Below are positions 26,937 through 39,556 of a stretch of DNA of 64,000 nt, one piece after another. A model generated the notes under the pieces. That model had not been told where the DNA came from. It searched no databases and worked only from the letters and a program-made list of their open reading frames with translations. Position numbers and translations under genes: made by a program. Each line of letters starts with the position of its first letter. The first letter of the stretch is position 1. The stretch is from Sacculina carcini (lineage: Eukaryota; Arthropoda; Thecostraca; Sacculinidae): the NCBI GenBank assembly GCA_916048095.2, contig OU696579.1, positions 2,356,001-2,420,000 of the forward strand, in the 5' to 3' direction.

Positions 26937-29900
26937 CGTTAATAGCTAATAGCTAATATTAATTAAAATAATGTATATGGACGTAATGGAGCGATGAAAT
27001 ATATAATCGTGAGGGTGAGTGATATGAATATGAACGTCGGAAGAATACAAGTCAATAAATAAATGTAGAAGGCAAAATCAGTAAAAACTCAAAAAGGCGG
27101 TTATCAATGACCGCCGACTGCTCATCTCCAAGAACCTCGTAAATATTCTGAACGGTTCCAAGAAAACGTTGACGCGCCTCTGAGAATGATGGACCTTCCA
27201 CCAGGATGTGTTGCACGGAAAGACGTGCATTACATGCGCTGCACGTGGGTTCAGGTTGTCCGAGTAGAAGATGGTGATGCGTGTCGTACGTGTGACCCAC
27301 ACGCAGACGACAGAGCGCCACCTCCTCGGACCTCTTCCGGCGATAGGAGCACATCCAATGTCCGATTTCGGGCTCCACCTCTTTCAGTTTATAAGCACCA
27401 CATTTGTCCCAGGAGAGCGACCAACGATAACGGATAAAACGATGGATGATTGGATAAAAATCAGAATACGGAATGGCAAAGTTAAAATATATTGAATAAA
27501 AGTCCCGTTCAGCAGCTCTTTTTGCGGCTCTGTCAGCTCGCTCGTTACCCAAAATACCAATATGGGCCGGAATCCAGCAGAACTTCACACGCTTTTCCTG
27601 GTGGTGGATGTTGTCAAGAGAGATAAAAATCCTCTGTATAAGAGTATGGAGCGAGAACGACGATAATGATAATGAATTTAAAGAACTTAGGGAGTCCGAC
27701 AAAACTAAAAACAATGAAAATGAAGATGAGCGAATAAAATCCAGGGCAAGCAGGATAGCATAAAGCTCAGCCGTGTAAATAGAAGCGCTCGGTGGCAGCG
27801 TGCTCCAGCGGCACGTACTTCCACTTACAAAAGCACAACCCACACCGCTGGTCGACTTAGATCCATCAGTGTACACGGCAGTATACCGTCCGTAAGAATG
27901 AATTCGCTCCAGTGTGTTTGAGCACAGCAAACTGGGCACTGCACGGTGCTTCGGCAGATCTGCTAGCGAGACGTGAACCTCGGGTGTGACCAATTCCCAG
28001 GGTGACTCCGCCGTGTATTCTTGGCTGAGGACGTCGTTAGCACTCATCCCGCATGATTCCAGCAGTGCCTTCATTTTGTTGCAAAACAGCACAGAATACT
28101 GAAGTCCTGGAAAGTGCTGCTGCTCAGGCATATGTTGGGAAGATACTATTTCATACGCGGGGTGTTTATGGGTGCTTGCCAGATTGTAAGAATAACGCAT
28201 GCCCAGCTCTTGACGACGGAGCGCCAGCGGAGCCTCATCAGCCTCAACAAGGGACTGACAATTGGCGACGTGCGAAACGCGCCGGTGGCAATGCGTATTC
28301 CTGCGTGGTGTACGACATTGAAACGTGTTTTTGCTGATTCCGAAGCCAGATCATATACGATGCTTGCGTAATCGAGACGCGACCTGACTAACGAGCGGTA
28401 CAGAAGGAGAAGAGATTGCCGATCTGCTCTATACCGCATGCGGGATACAGTCTTCATCATATATAGTGCTTTGAAACATGTGGTTTTCAGCAGTGAAATA
28501 TGGTCGGCGTAGGTCAAGCGTGAGTCCAACGTGACCCCTAAAATATGGCAATACGGACCGAACCGTGCGTTGGAATGAGACAGCACTGTCATACAGTGCC
28601 GTCTCGCCATACGTCTCTATTTTGTTCACTGCCAGCTGCAGCTGTCGCTGCACAACGACAGTGCTGCGGGAGAAACACCATATGGCAAAGTCGTCCACAA
28701 ATAGAGACCGTCCATTCGAGGGAGGCAAATGAACGTCAATGTCGTTGATCATAATGGCAAAAAGGGCCACTCTGAGCACACTACCCTGTGGAACGCCTTC
28801 TGCTTGATTGAACGGACGAGACAGGGAGTTAGAGAATGTGCGGCGCAAGAGGAAATTGTGTACAAACCTCCCCATGTTGCCTCTGACACCACAGCGATGC
28901 AGTTTGCAAAGGATTCCATGTTGCCATGTGGTGTCATATGTCTTTTTGATGTAAGAAATATCGCCCCGACGTTGTGACCTCGCGTGAAACTTCCACGTAC
29001 GCGGGAGTCGATGGTCACTAAGTGGTCTAACGTTGAACAACCCTGGTGAAATCCGCACTTAGCATCATTGAACAGTCGACTGCGTTCCAGACACCATACC
29101 AGACGTCTGCGAACGATTTTCTCAAACAGTTTGCAGATACTGGAGGTCATCGATATCGGGCGATAGTCAGACGGGTGATCACCCGATTTGCCCAGTTTCG
29201 TGATTGGTATCAGGATCGCCCGTCGCCAAGAGGCTGGAAACTGCCCACCATGCCACATATCATTGAAGACCTGCAGCAGGGTAGACAGCACTGCGATCGA
29301 CAGACGTTTCAACATGAGGTTGTGAACCTCATCAGGGCCTTCAGCCACATCGCGAAGCGATCGCAAGGCTGTTCTCAGCTCAGATACACAGACATAGTTG
29401 TTGATTGGCAGCTGAAAGTCAATGGAGAAATCACGGGTGATTTCTCGCACTGTTGTTTGATCGCTGCAAAAACATGGTCTTTCACGTTTGCACGACAGCG
29501 CTCCGCTAAATATCGGCCGCTTTCTTCGGCAACATGCTCCGGATCTATCACGTCTACGCCACTGATCTTCAGAGAAGGCAGTGGAGTGGGACGGTACTTC
29601 CCAGAGATGCGCTTTATACGGTCCCATATGGTGGATATAGGACTATGCCGATTAATGCTAGACACATAGGACACCCACGAGGCCCGCTTCGCCTAGCGAA
29701 AAGTCCATCGAGCTTTTGCGCGAGCGTGGCGGAAGCAAATCATGTTTGCCACCATGCTGTTGCGCCGGAAGCGACCCCAGCAACGACGTCGCTCTCGCAA
29801 CACCGCAGAACACACGTCTGTCCACCAATGAACAGGACGCGATGCCGTACGCGGAATACTTTGTTCGGCACAGGTGACAATGGCCTCAGCAAAATCTTCG

Positions 29901-30773
29901 ACGCTGGGTCGAAGTGTGGGGTTGCCCATAGCTTCCAGTGTCAAGCAATCATAGCGGACCCAATCAGCTCGTTTGAAATTCCATCTCGGTGGTCGTTTTC
30001 CCAACTGAGGTACCTCATTGAGACAGATCCATATAGGGAAGTGGTCACTCCCATACAGACTGTTCTCAACGGTCCAGCTCGTGGATGCCTGCAGACTAGG
30101 ACTGCACAGACTGAGGTCCAGAGCGGACATGCTTTCCGATGGCATGGTGCAATGCGTATATGTGCCTGTGTTTAAAATACCTATGTCTAAAACACTTAAA
30201 ATATCCTCCATAATAGAACCACGGCTATAATATGCATAACAACCCCAAAAAGGGCTGTGAGCATTAAAATCGCCTAAAACATAAAAAGGGGGTAAAATCG
30301 ATTAAAAATTGATTTGAAAAAATTGATTAATTGGATAATGGATGGATGGATTACCCAAAAAAAACACAAGTATTTTTTTATGCGGAAGCTTCCTCAGGCC
30401 GCCGATCAACCGGTGTTGATTTTTTTTCACGATTTTCAGCCTCAAGTACGACCAGCTTGAAACCCATTCGTCCAGCCAGCTTCAGAAAGTCGCCAACAGT
30501 CAGCTTTTCCAGAAACGAGTCGACAGACTGTGGAGTTTGTTTGACCTGACTGTTTGACGGTGCCGGCAAAGGACGGGCCCGACGGATGCGAGCTGCGTTA
30601 CACAGCACGCGCCTCGCCGAAACTACAGCGCTAGGCAGCGCGAATGGCCAGAATCTCCTTCTTGAGCCATTCCGGGCAGTCACGCGACGAAGAAGCATGA
30701 CCGCTGTTCCTACAATTGACACAGAAATAGTCACAATGTGGAAAATGTCGTCACCCTGAAACCGAGCGCACAA
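26937..30773 (-). mobile_element. RNase-H-bearing LINE (I/jockey group), LINE-B
   Basis: Minus-strand order: an ORF1 zinc knuckle and C terminus (30773-30378; CVNCRNSGHASSSRDCPEWL then FLEKLTVGDFLKLAGRMG), an endonuclease C-terminal half (30296-29693; GDFNAHSPFWG, LDLSLCSPSLQASTSW, YGSDHFPIW), an RT in several frames (29674-28146; GVPQGSVL, FVDDFAIW, LGVTLDSRLTYADHI) and an RNase H plus tail (28200-27052). The 3' end is near a TAATAGC tandem at about 26938-26956. The start of the endonuclease is missing between ORF1 and 30296. Frameshifts make the RT inactive. Confidence 0.88.
27052..28200 (-). CDS. LINE-B RNase H domain, open reading frame
   Basis: A 382-aa open frame, the longest intact part of LINE-B. 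All four RNase H carboxylates are visible: YTDGSK, YTAELYA, LSDSLSS and GNERAD. WIPAHIGILGNERAD is the typical RNH box of I-group LINEs. A C-terminal zinc-like tail (CSACNARLSVQHIL) follows. The frame is upstream-incomplete because the RT in front is frameshifted; it is not a host gene. Confidence 0.85.
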   Translation of the reverse strand: MRYSYNLASTHKHPAYEIVSSQHMPEQQHFPGLQYSVLFCNKMKALLESCGMSANDVLSQEYTAESPWELVTPEVHVSLADLPKHRAVPSLLCSNTLERIHSYGRYTAVYTDGSKSTSGVGCAFVSGSTCRWSTLPPSASIYTAELYAILLALDFIRSSSFSLFLVLSDSLSSLNSLSLSSFSLHTLIQRIFISLDNIHHQEKRVKFCWIPAHIGILGNERADRAAKRAAERDFYSIYFNFAIPYSDFYPIIHRFIRYRWSLSWDKCGAYKLKEVEPEIGHWMCSYRRKRSEEVALCRLRVGHTYDTHHHLLLGQPEPTCSACNARLSVQHILVEGPSFSEARQRFLGTVQNIYEVLGDEQSAVIDNRLFEFLLILPSTFIY

Positions 30774-30774
30774 T

Positions 30775-31924
30775 TATCGGCATATAATGAATATGACAGA
30801 CATGTTGGCAAGTCATCAATATATCATTAATCATGGGGTTAAAAAGCAGAGGCGAGATGCAGCTACCCTGTGGCAGCCCTACAGATGAAATGTGCCAATC
30901 AGATAAAACGTTGTTGAGTCGCACACGGAAGCTTCTTTGTCCCAGTAAAAATATCTCAGATATAACGCCATATGCCTGCGAAAACCCATTTTAAACAGTT
31001 TATAAATGAGTATTTGAGGAATGACCGAGTCATACGCGTTCGAAATATCCAGGTAGACCGCCACCGTACATTTGTTTCCCGCAAAACCCATACGTATACG
31101 CAGAGCCGTTGCGAGGACTCATGAGCCCCCCCCCCCCCGAAGGTAACACTTGGGCCCCCCGAAGGTAACACTTGGGCCCCCCGAAGGTAACACTTGGGGC
31201 CCCCGAAGGCAGCACTTGGGGCCCCCATTATAAATAAGCCATCAAATAATGAATTTATTTATTATACATAATCACATAATACAAGCTCAGGTGAAAACAT
31301 CTGAGCAAAAAGGTAAAGGCTATACATAATATGATAAATTTTAATGTCATACGTGAAGCAACGGGGCCCCTCAACACTTGGGGCCCCCGGCCGGGGGGTA
31401 CGGGGGGCGGTTGCTACGGCTCTGCGTATACGGTCTTTAGTTTTTCCTCTTTTCAGGATGGACACTACTGTGCTTTATTTCCATAGCTCGGGAAACGGAT
31501 ATTTTGTCCAGACTTGATTGAAAAACGATAAGGTATCGTTTTTATCAGATGTAGATATGTGTCTAAAAATAGATAATATATGTCGTCCGGCCCCACAGAT
31601 ATGTTGCCGGTCTCGGAAATAGCTCTATTGAGCTCGTGAAGTGTGAAATTGTTGTTGTACAGCATGTGGTGACTAGAAAAGCACATGGCGGGATGAAATA
31701 CCGAGATTGTGTCGTCCCACATGGTCCCGCGCTATCGTTCACCCCTGAAGTGACCGATTGGAAATATGCGGCTAGTGCATTGGACACAGCCCTCGTGTCG
31801 GCAATTATCCTCCCATCCACGTCAATACAGGGGACTTTTGTTCTGATGTAGTCCCGTTTAGTTTCCTAATTTTCTCCCAGATTTGTGAAGTCGGTGTGGA
31901 TGAGGTGAACGAATTAAAAAAATT
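30775..31924 (-). pseudogene. LINE-C reverse transcriptase part
   Basis: A minus-strand RT in broken frames: FTLHELNRAIS and SVGPDDI (about 31722-31550), then, after an inserted MITE, VAVYLDISNAYDSV and the catalytic-region motif GLPQGSCISPLLFN (about 31085-30790). It belongs to the LINE whose 5' part lies at 46993-49747, on the other side of the gypsy insertion. It ends abruptly against LINE-B near 30775, so thumb and 3' end are lost. Confidence 0.8.
31101..31424 (-). mobile_element. hAT-type MITE, CAGAGCCG family, copy 2
   Basis: 324 bp with termini CAGAGCCGTTGCGAGG and, reversed, CAGAGCCGTAGCAACC, and a perfect 8-bp duplication CGTATACG on both sides. It is inserted in the LINE-C RT. One side holds four tandem units of about 22 bp containing CCCGAAGGTAACACTTGGG. 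Inverse orientation to the copy at 10257. Confidence 0.93.
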
Positions 31925-31929
31925 GCCAC

Positions 31930-32092
31930 TGTAATGTCTGGTGTTTGTACATTATGTATACTGTGTGTAAGCCCGAAGTGTATGTGGCGCTTTGGTGGGA
32001 ATGATGGCGGACGGCGTGAGGGGTGGTGGAGCGGCTTGGAAAATATATCGGTGTTTCGGTTTAGTGCGGTTCTTATAATTCAATACGTTACA
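31930..32092 (+). repeat. 5' LTR of the gypsy element
   Basis: 163 bp, TG...CA bounded, matching 46790-46987 apart from an internal deletion of about 35 bp and a few substitutions. Confidence 0.93.
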
Positions 32093-32167
32093 TTTTGGCG
32101 ACGAGGTATTCGTTCCTACGTATTTTTGCGCATTGTTTCAACAAATTGTATTGAATTTTTTGTTGGT

Positions 32168-33117
32168 ATGGAAGGTGTCACACCTCCTTCGTTTTTTCTG
32201 GGTCGACCCGGGAAGCCGTCGATACCGTGGTCGAATTGGTTTTTTGCGTTCGAGACGTACTTGTCAGCAATGGGGGGCGACGAATTCCCTGACAAGAGGC
32301 GGTGTAATTTGATTTTACATTGCATTGGGTCCGAGGCGCAGGGAGTCTACCTTTCCTTGTCGCCTTCGCCGAAGAGGGAAGGGGAATCGGACTACGATTG
32401 CGCAAAACGGCTCCTGACAGACTATTACTCACCAAAAGTCAATGTCACATCAGAGCGGTACGTTTTCCGAGAGAGACGACAGCGTCACGGCGAGTCAACT
32501 GCGGACTACGTGTCGGCTCTTCGAGGACTGGCTAGATCGTGCAGGTTCGGAGAACTCACTGACGAATTGATCTGCGACCAGGTGATCGAGCACACGCTCC
32601 ACCCACGACTCAGGGAGAGACTATTGACCATTGACCGCATGACACTGGATATTCTTATTTCCACAGCGGAACCTACGAGCTGTCACTGGAACAGTCGGCG
32701 CTGATGAGGGGGCCCAGTCAAGCACAACCGGTGGACGAGGCTCTGAAAGTTTCGTCATCTCGGAAAAAACCGGACAAGAGAACCGGCCAACCAGAGCCAA
32801 GATCTCGATGTAGCTATTGTGGCACGCAGCACAAGGAGCCCAGGTCGCAATTTTGCCCTGCTCGCGATTCATCATGCCATTTCTGCTACCGCAAAGGTCA
32901 TTGGGCATCTGTGTGTCGCTCCAAGAAAGCCGAGCAGCAACCCTCAACGTCAAAAAATGTCCGAAACATCACCATCCTGTCATGTGGTGATACTTCACAT
33001 GAACGCCTTACCTGTGCAGCAACAGTGTCAGTGGCGTCAGGCCGGTCAGCGGAGTGCGACCTTCAAGTGGATACCGGAGCTACAGTTTCTGTTCTGAGCC
33101 TTTCCACTAGCTCGTAA
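32168..33117 (+). pseudogene. Gypsy gag, zinc knuckle and protease
   Basis: Gag-like sequence runs from ATG 32168 (capsid-like segment SNWFFAFETYLSAMGGDEFP, then RYVFRERRQRHGESTADYV). The frame is lost at about 32700 and continues at 32704-33117 with two Cys clusters (CSYCGTQHKEP, CHFCYRKGHWASVC) and the protease active-site DTGATVSVLS. A further frame change near 33115 separates it from RT. Retroelement-derived, non-functional as read. Confidence 0.85.
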
Positions 33118-33157
33118 GCACTTCAAGGGCGCTCAGGTAATCGGCACAGACCACAAA

Positions 33158-34798
33158 TTGTTTGGCGTTGGACGTCAACCGCTCAAGGTAGTGGGCACAC
33201 TGTCGACGTTTGTCGTCGTCAAACACCATCAGGCTTATGTAGACTTTTTTGTCATAGACACTCCAGTGATGGAAGGTCTTCTGGGACTTGACGCTCTCGT
33301 CAAGCTCGGTCTCACAATTCATCCGGATATCGGCATTGTGTCGACTGTGTCGATGGATGCATGCGACGATTCAGGTGTGATACCTGCGATTGTCGGTTAT
33401 CAGCACAGAATTCATCTGAAGGCGGGCGCGAAGCCAGTGAATTTTCCGCTCCGTCGTTTGCCCCTGTCGGTACGAGACGAGGTTTCGGCCGAGATTCGTA
33501 AATTACAGCAAGAGGGCACCATTGAGCCAATCGATTCTTCCGAGTGGGTGAGCCCAATAGTTGTGGCGCGCAAGAAAACCGGAGCCATTCGACTCTGCGT
33601 TGACCTCCGCGGCGTAAATCAACAGATCGTTGTGGATGCACATCCTCTTTCCACCATCCAAGAGCTACAGACACAGCTCGATGGAGAGGTTTTTTCGCAG
33701 CTGGATCTTCGATCAGCCTACCATCAGCTGGAACTGGAGCCTTCGAGTCGTCAATACACCGCATTTCTTACGCAAGACAGCTTATTTAAATTCAAGAGGC
33801 TACCATATAGGTTAGCATTCGCGGGTGCCGCATTTCAAAGGCTACTCGACAACGTCCTGCGAGGAGTCCACGGGTGCGTCCACTACATGGACGACATCGT
33901 CGTTTGCGGACCAGACAAACGTGTGCACGACGAGCGGCTCTCTAAGGTGATGAGTCTACTTCGCCGCGCCAACATCACGCTCAACCGTGATAAATGTGTC
34001 TTTTCCAGACCGGAAGTTCGTTTTTGTGGCTTCATCGTGTCCAGCGGCGGCATTCGCCCCGCTGAGGATCATTTGAGAGCAGTACGCGACGCGCCCATCC
34101 CGACAAACGCCAAGGAGCTGAAGAGTTTCTTGGGTCTATGTTCGTGGTCTTCGCAGTTCGTGGCCGGCTACGCTAGCGTTGCTGCCCCACTCTACGAACT
34201 GCTGAAAAAGGGGGTGACCTTCACGTGGGAGACGCAGCACACTGAGGCGTGCCGCACACTGAAGCAGCTCATCATAAGCGCTCAGCCACTGCAGCATTTG
34301 GACTCTCGGCGAACGACGCTGCTGACGTCAGATGCTAGTGAGAAGGGCGTGGGAGCAGTTCTCTCACAGCTCGATGCGTCGGGCAAGGAACATATAATTG
34401 CATTCTGGAGTCGCCGCTTCTCAGCGAGCGAAGTAAAATATTCCGTGACCGAGCGGGAGGCACTCGCTGCCGTTCTCGCTGTCGAAAGATGGAAAATGTT
34501 TCTATGGGGTCGTCCGTTCAAACTGAGAACAGATCATTCAGCACTTCAGTCCATCCCCTCGGCGAACTTCAGTGGCAGAGCTGGAGCAAGAATCGCCCGT
34601 TGGCAAGCGCGACTGCTGCTATACTCTTACACGATTGAGTATGTGCCTGGAGACCGCATTCCTGGTTCAGACGCGCTCTCACGACTGCCGTCAGGAGAGT
34701 CAGGTGACGATGAGGCGAATATCAGCGAGGCGGATATTGTCGCGCAGCTGTGTATTGACAGGTGTTATCACACGCACCGAGCTAGACAGTGCGTCTAG
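33158..34798 (+). pseudogene. Gypsy protease end, reverse transcriptase and RNase H
   Basis: A 546-aa open frame. The protease end has GLLGLDAL. RT shows the PLSVRDEV...EIRKLQQEGTIEP lead-in, SPIVVARKKTGAIRLCVD, FSQLDLRSAYHQLEL and the catalytic YMDDIVV. RNase H follows with LLTSDASEKGVGAVLSQ, YSVTEREALAAVLAVERW and LRTDHSAL. Normally part of one Pol polyprotein, but here cut off from protease and integrase by frame changes. Confidence 0.93.
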
Positions 34799-34864
34799 AG
34801 ACGATGAACAACTGGCATCGCTTCGCAAGGCTCTGCGGGAGGGATTTCCACAATCCGTCAAACA

Positions 34865-36056
34865 TTGCGAGCCCGCCATTCGTCCCTTTTTTCACGTGTG
34901 TCGAGAGTTGTGCATCATCGACAACATCGTGGTTCGAGGAGACGACCAGGTGTTGTGCCTGCACCGTTACGTCAAGCATATTTGTCACGCGCTCACGCTG
35001 CACATGACGGCGTAGTGCGCACAAAGCAGCACATAAACACACTGGCGTGGTGGCCAGGAGTCGATAAGGATGTCGAGAAGATGGTGGCTGACTGCTTAAG
35101 CTGCCAAACGAGCGACAAACTCAACTGCAGCAGGCCACGTACGGCACCGTTGAAGCCCGTAGATCACTCGCCTCAGCCGTGGTCTAAACTGGGACTAGAC
35201 ATTGTCGGCCCGATCGTTTGTCTACCACCAGAGTGCAGGTTTGCATTCACACTTATCGACTATCAGTCCAAGTGGGCGGAGATTGGATTGTCGCCGACGA
35301 TCGAATCCAAAAACGTCATTGACTTCCTCAGCGCCATTTGGTCGAGAGAAGGATACCCTGAAGAGATTGTCACAGACAATGGCCGTCAATTTGTAAGCAA
35401 GGAGTTCGAGACATATCTCGAGGGCCGTGGCATCCAGCACCGTCGATGTTCGGCCTCGAGGTAATGGAACAATCGAGGGATTTAACAGAACAGTCAAGGC
35501 GTGGTTAAAACAATATCACCAAGATCGCTCCGCAAATTCAATCATTCATCATTTCCACAACATGCTGGCCATGTACCGGTCAACACCTCACACCACCACT
35601 GGTGAGGCGCCGTCACAGCTGCTTCACGGATGTCGAATGTTGCTGTCGCTGCCATTGGTGAGCATACATATTCGTCGGGGAGATGTCGCTGCCCGTGTTA
35701 GTCGACACCAAGCGCGCAACAAAGGTCACTACGATCGTCGCATGGGAGTACGTGAACCATTGATTGACGTCGGAGATATGGTGATGGTTCGAGTGACACG
35801 GTGCACGTTTAAGAGTGGTCGAAGATTCACAGGTCCAGTTCGAGTCGTTCGACGCCGCGGCCATGCCTTTCAGCTAGAAGACGGTTCGGTGAGGAACACT
35901 GCCCACCTCTCCGTTGTTCCGCCAGGAGGGATGTCGGCTACTTCACGTGGAGAAGACGAAGATCAACATGTACCGATATCTTGTCCTCACGACAAGACTC
36001 TAGATCAGTGTTCTTCAACCTTTTCTAAGATCATGCACCCTTCCGGGAGCTCTTGA
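34865..36056 (+). pseudogene. Gypsy integrase, frameshifted
   Basis: Two frames (to about 35464, then from about 35440). The zinc-binding HAAHDGVVRTKQHI...CLSC comes first. The core Asp residues are in LGLDIVGPI and IVTDNGRQF; the core Glu lies past the frameshift in GNGTIEGFNRTVK. A C-terminal MVMVRVTRCTFKSGRRFTGP domain follows. The frame runs into the hAT insertion at 36006. Confidence 0.9.
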
Positions 36057-36368
36057 AAAATTCATGTACCCTAGCGCCGTCGACAAAAAAAAAAAAACAT
36101 TGTTTTTTTATTTTTAAGACCGAAAATATATAAATAAAAGTATTAGGCCTCTATTTTAAATATAAAAATAGCTACTTGGTCCTAAACAATTATATAGGTG
36201 GTAACTGTATAATAAAACAATATAATTATATGTGTATACCTTTTGTATTTCTATTTTTAAATGTACAAATAATGTGATTTTTCAAATGGTTTGAGAAAAA
36301 AAATACAAATGGAATATCACATTGTATACACACAAGTTATAAAACAGCAAATTAAAAAGGTTTTATAT

Positions 36369-38426
36369 TCAGTGGCTGGGTTGCTGCTGCATTGTTCCAA
36401 CAATCTTTTCAAAGCGAGGTTTTATTTCACTTTCCAGTGCCCCCCTCATCAGAGAATCCACATCTTGTAACTGGTTTCGCTTTTTTGTTTTAATATCCAC
36501 CAGATTAGAGAAGCCTTTCTCTGCCAGATATGTTGTTGGCATCCGCACTAGATAAGTCATGGCCATTCGTGCAAGTTCTTGGTACTCTGGAATTCCTAAA
36601 AGTGAGCACCAGAAATATCCATAGTAGGAGAATTCATGGAATGATGACTTCTGTGCAAAATCAGTGGACAGTTCTAGCAAAGTAGGTGTCAATGATTCCA
36701 GATTGGCTAATCTGGTATTAGCTGAGACAAAGGGGTTCACAATCCACATACATTCTTCGAGTGCTCTTGCCTCTTGATCAGGGAAATAGATACTAAACTT
36801 CTTTTCCAGACTGTCCAGATGAAAAATAACAAAATCCTTAATATTTTCTTCCAGCGAAGGAGATAGCACTTCCCAGTTGCACTCTTTCAAGAACTGATCA
36901 AGGAAGGAGAAACTACCGAAGTCCTTAGTTTCAACTTTTCTTTTCCATAACACAATCTTTAACTTGAAAGCTTCAATCTTGCCAGTGACATCAAAAATAT
37001 CCCCACCAAAGCCTTGAAGGGATAGGTTTAATTGATTCAGTTTCTCAAAGATACAAGCCATGTATGATAATCTGGCAATCCAGTAGTTGTCCTGGAGCTT
37101 GACAGCCCTTTCGTCTTCTTCTTCTGTCAGAAATACACACACTTCTTCTCTTAGTGTTGGAAATCTGTTCAACACTTTGCCACAAGACAACCAACGAACT
37201 TCTGCATGAAGTAGGAGCTTAGAAAATTCTGCATCCATTTCCTTGCAAAGCTGTTCAAACATGCGACTCTTTTTTGCTTTTGCACGGATATTATTCACTA
37301 TCTTTACCACATCACTGATGATTTCGTCAAAACCACTTTCCCCCACATTTGACAGTAAATTCTTGGCAGCCAATGCCTCCCGATGTATTATACAGTGAAT
37401 AGAACAGCAGCTGGGAGCAACATCCTTAATTTTCTTAACAACACCTTTCTTACTTCCAACCATTGCTGCAGCCCCATCTGTGGTAACACAAGCACATTTT
37501 TTCCAGCTAAGATTATTCTTGACCATAAACTCATTTATCTTGGTGAATATTTCCTCTGCTGTTGTCTGCACACCTAGTGGTAAACAAAATAGGAAATGTT
37601 CTCCAATTTTTTTGGACTGACTGTCAGGAAAGCGGCAGTAAGCTAAAAGTTGAGCAACATTTACAATGTCAGTGGTTTCATCGAACTGCAAACCAAACCA
37701 GGGTGCTGCCCTGAGCCTTGTAAGTAGCTGATCCTTCAAATCTTCAGCGACTGCCACAGATCGACGTTTCATTGAGGAGTCTGAAAGTGGAATACTCCGA
37801 ACCTTATCACGTGGTTTCTTGCCTCCATGAAGATGCTGGGCAGCTATTTCTAAGCATGGAAGAATGACTGTCTCAGCTAAAGTGAAAGGTTTCTTATTTT
37901 TCATAAGTATATGTGCTATTTCCATTGATGTCATTAGAAGGGACTTCTCTTCCTTTTCTTGATGGACCATAATGCTATCGAAGGAGCGTTGTTGCTTTTT
38001 GAGTTCAGCTCGAGTTGCTTCAAAGAACTCCTTTGACTTATTTTTATGCTCACTGTGTTTCATTTTGAGATGGGACAGTAGCTTGGAAGGTACAAGATTT
38101 GAATTTTTATACTTCGCAGAACAGAAGAGACACTGAGTAGCTGGATAAGGATTCTGCTCCTCTTCATTTGGCAAATAAAATCCATACTTCACATAGTCAT
38201 TATTCCACTTCCTTCGCTTTGATTTCAATTGAATGGACGTACTTGATGGATGATGCCTTTTTTGCTTGAAGCTCGTTTCACCGCCATTCTTCGGTGTTGG
38301 TAAAACTGATCCAGTTGGGTGATCTTCCTGTCCATTTTCATCACTTGTTGTTTGCCTTTTATCCAGTTCCTCAGGTCGTAGTTCATCAGTAACACCGGGT
38401 TTCTTGAAGTACTTGAGCAAAGCCAT
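36369..38426 (-). CDS. hAT transposase, intact 685-aa ORF (ZBED5/Buster-like)
   Basis: Cut-and-paste transposase with no stop or frameshift. It starts [11 protein letters not shown], a common opening in ZBED5-type hAT proteins. A BED-like zinc finger follows with C99-x2-C102...H119-x4-H124. The RNase-H-like catalytic region has [11 protein letters not shown] and [15 protein letters not shown], an [14 protein letters not shown] segment, [14 protein letters not shown], and near the end the hAT dimerisation block [20 protein letters not shown]. The complete ORF contrasts with the surrounding wrecked elements. The element is cut by an LTR insertion upstream of the transposase ATG, so its two ends are now over 10 kb apart. 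Recent activity or trans-supply to MITEs is possible but unproven. Confidence 0.95.
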   Translation of the reverse strand: MALLKYFKKPGVTDELRPEELDKRQTTSDENGQEDHPTGSVLPTPKNGGETSFKQKRHHPSSTSIQLKSKRRKWNNDYVKYGFYLPNEEEQNPYPATQCLFCSAKYKNSNLVPSKLLSHLKMKHSEHKNKSKEFFEATRAELKKQQRSFDSIMVHQEKEEKSLLMTSMEIAHILMKNKKPFTLAETVILPCLEIAAQHLHGGKKPRDKVRSIPLSDSSMKRRSVAVAEDLKDQLLTRLRAAPWFGLQFDETTDIVNVAQLLAYCRFPDSQSKKIGEHFLFCLPLGVQTTAEEIFTKINEFMVKNNLSWKKCACVTTDGAAAMVGSKKGVVKKIKDVAPSCCSIHCIIHREALAAKNLLSNVGESGFDEIISDVVKIVNNIRAKAKKSRMFEQLCKEMDAEFSKLLLHAEVRWLSCGKVLNRFPTLREEVCVFLTEEEDERAVKLQDNYWIARLSYMACIFEKLNQLNLSLQGFGGDIFDVTGKIEAFKLKIVLWKRKVETKDFGSFSFLDQFLKECNWEVLSPSLEENIKDFVIFHLDSLEKKFSIYFPDQEARALEECMWIVNPFVSANTRLANLESLTPTLLELSTDFAQKSSFHEFSYYGYFWCSLLGIPEYQELARMAMTYLVRMPTTYLAEKGFSNLVDIKTKKRNQLQDVDSLMRGALESEIKPRFEKIVGTMQQQPSH

Positions 38427-38659
38427 CTGCAGGAAAAAAACAAATTCTCCAATAAGCTTTGTTTTATTACAAATCTACCATGCTATATTCTGCCATCTCA
38501 GTATATTCCTGCATAATAATAATAATAATAATAATAATAACTACTCTAGTTTTAGCCTCGTCTATCCTGGTAAAATATCCTATGAGTGCCCCTGAGAATA
38601 ATTACATTACACTTACAATTTTCTTCCTAAAACACCTTTTCGTAGTGTGCATTCTTGTA

Positions 38660-39556
38660 TGTAGTCTTGATTTCTTCTGATAGCACCCGTTTGTGGTCAC
38701 GGTGGTGCTTCTTCTCGCGATTCTTGTGATAGTCTAGATTTGTTTTCCCAATAGCTCGTGTTAATAACTCTCCCCCACGGAGGTCTGCCGGTCCAGCTTG
38801 TTGAACAAACGTAATTACTGAAATAACAAACGTAATTACGTAAACACTGTATTTGTCAACAGCAGCAGCGTAGCGATGCGATATCAAACAACACACGGAC
38901 GATAGTGGTCAAACAGCCCAAACACAAAGCACGATCGACCAGGCCACAAGGCTCAACACGAGTAAACGAATAGACAATAGACCAGACCAAAAACTCTCGA
39001 GGACCAAGGTCCAAAAGAACTCCGTAAGACCTAACCCGAAAGACCTAGAGAATCGCCTACCTGTCTCTTATGCGACGCGCGACGGTCAACTGAGGCAGAG
39101 CTAGTGCAAGCGCGTACCTATGCTCCTCACCGGCTGGTTGGTGTTAGTTTCCTCGTAAATCTCTGACTAGTCTTCCCCGGGTGGACAAATTTGGATTTCC
39201 TGCTATTGTTTTTGTCGGTTAACCTACTCATCGAGCGGGTAATAAAATTCTCATAAAGTGGTGTGATTTCTCTGGACGCTCTGGTCAACACGTGTTAAGC
39301 GGGAGACAAGTCTGGGGTTGACACATTTCTGTGAGATGAATTTATGGCCCCTGCATTCCTTCACGCGCGCTAGCTGCTTGCAGTAGCTCGTCGCTGTCCG
39401 CCACGCGCTCATATTACATGCTGACTAAGCATAGGCGTGCGGGGTTGCCACGCTTGTTGGGATACACACAGATACGCTTAACAGGCAATTATATAATTAG
39501 CTTTTACACACAGAAATATAGCAGAATAAATGAAGCGAGAAACATCTCTGCTACAA
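38660..39556 (-). repeat. 3' LTR of the env-bearing element
   Basis: 897 bp, the same sequence as 45168-46036 plus a duplicated ACAAACGTAATTAC-type stretch (about 30 bp). Confidence 0.95.
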
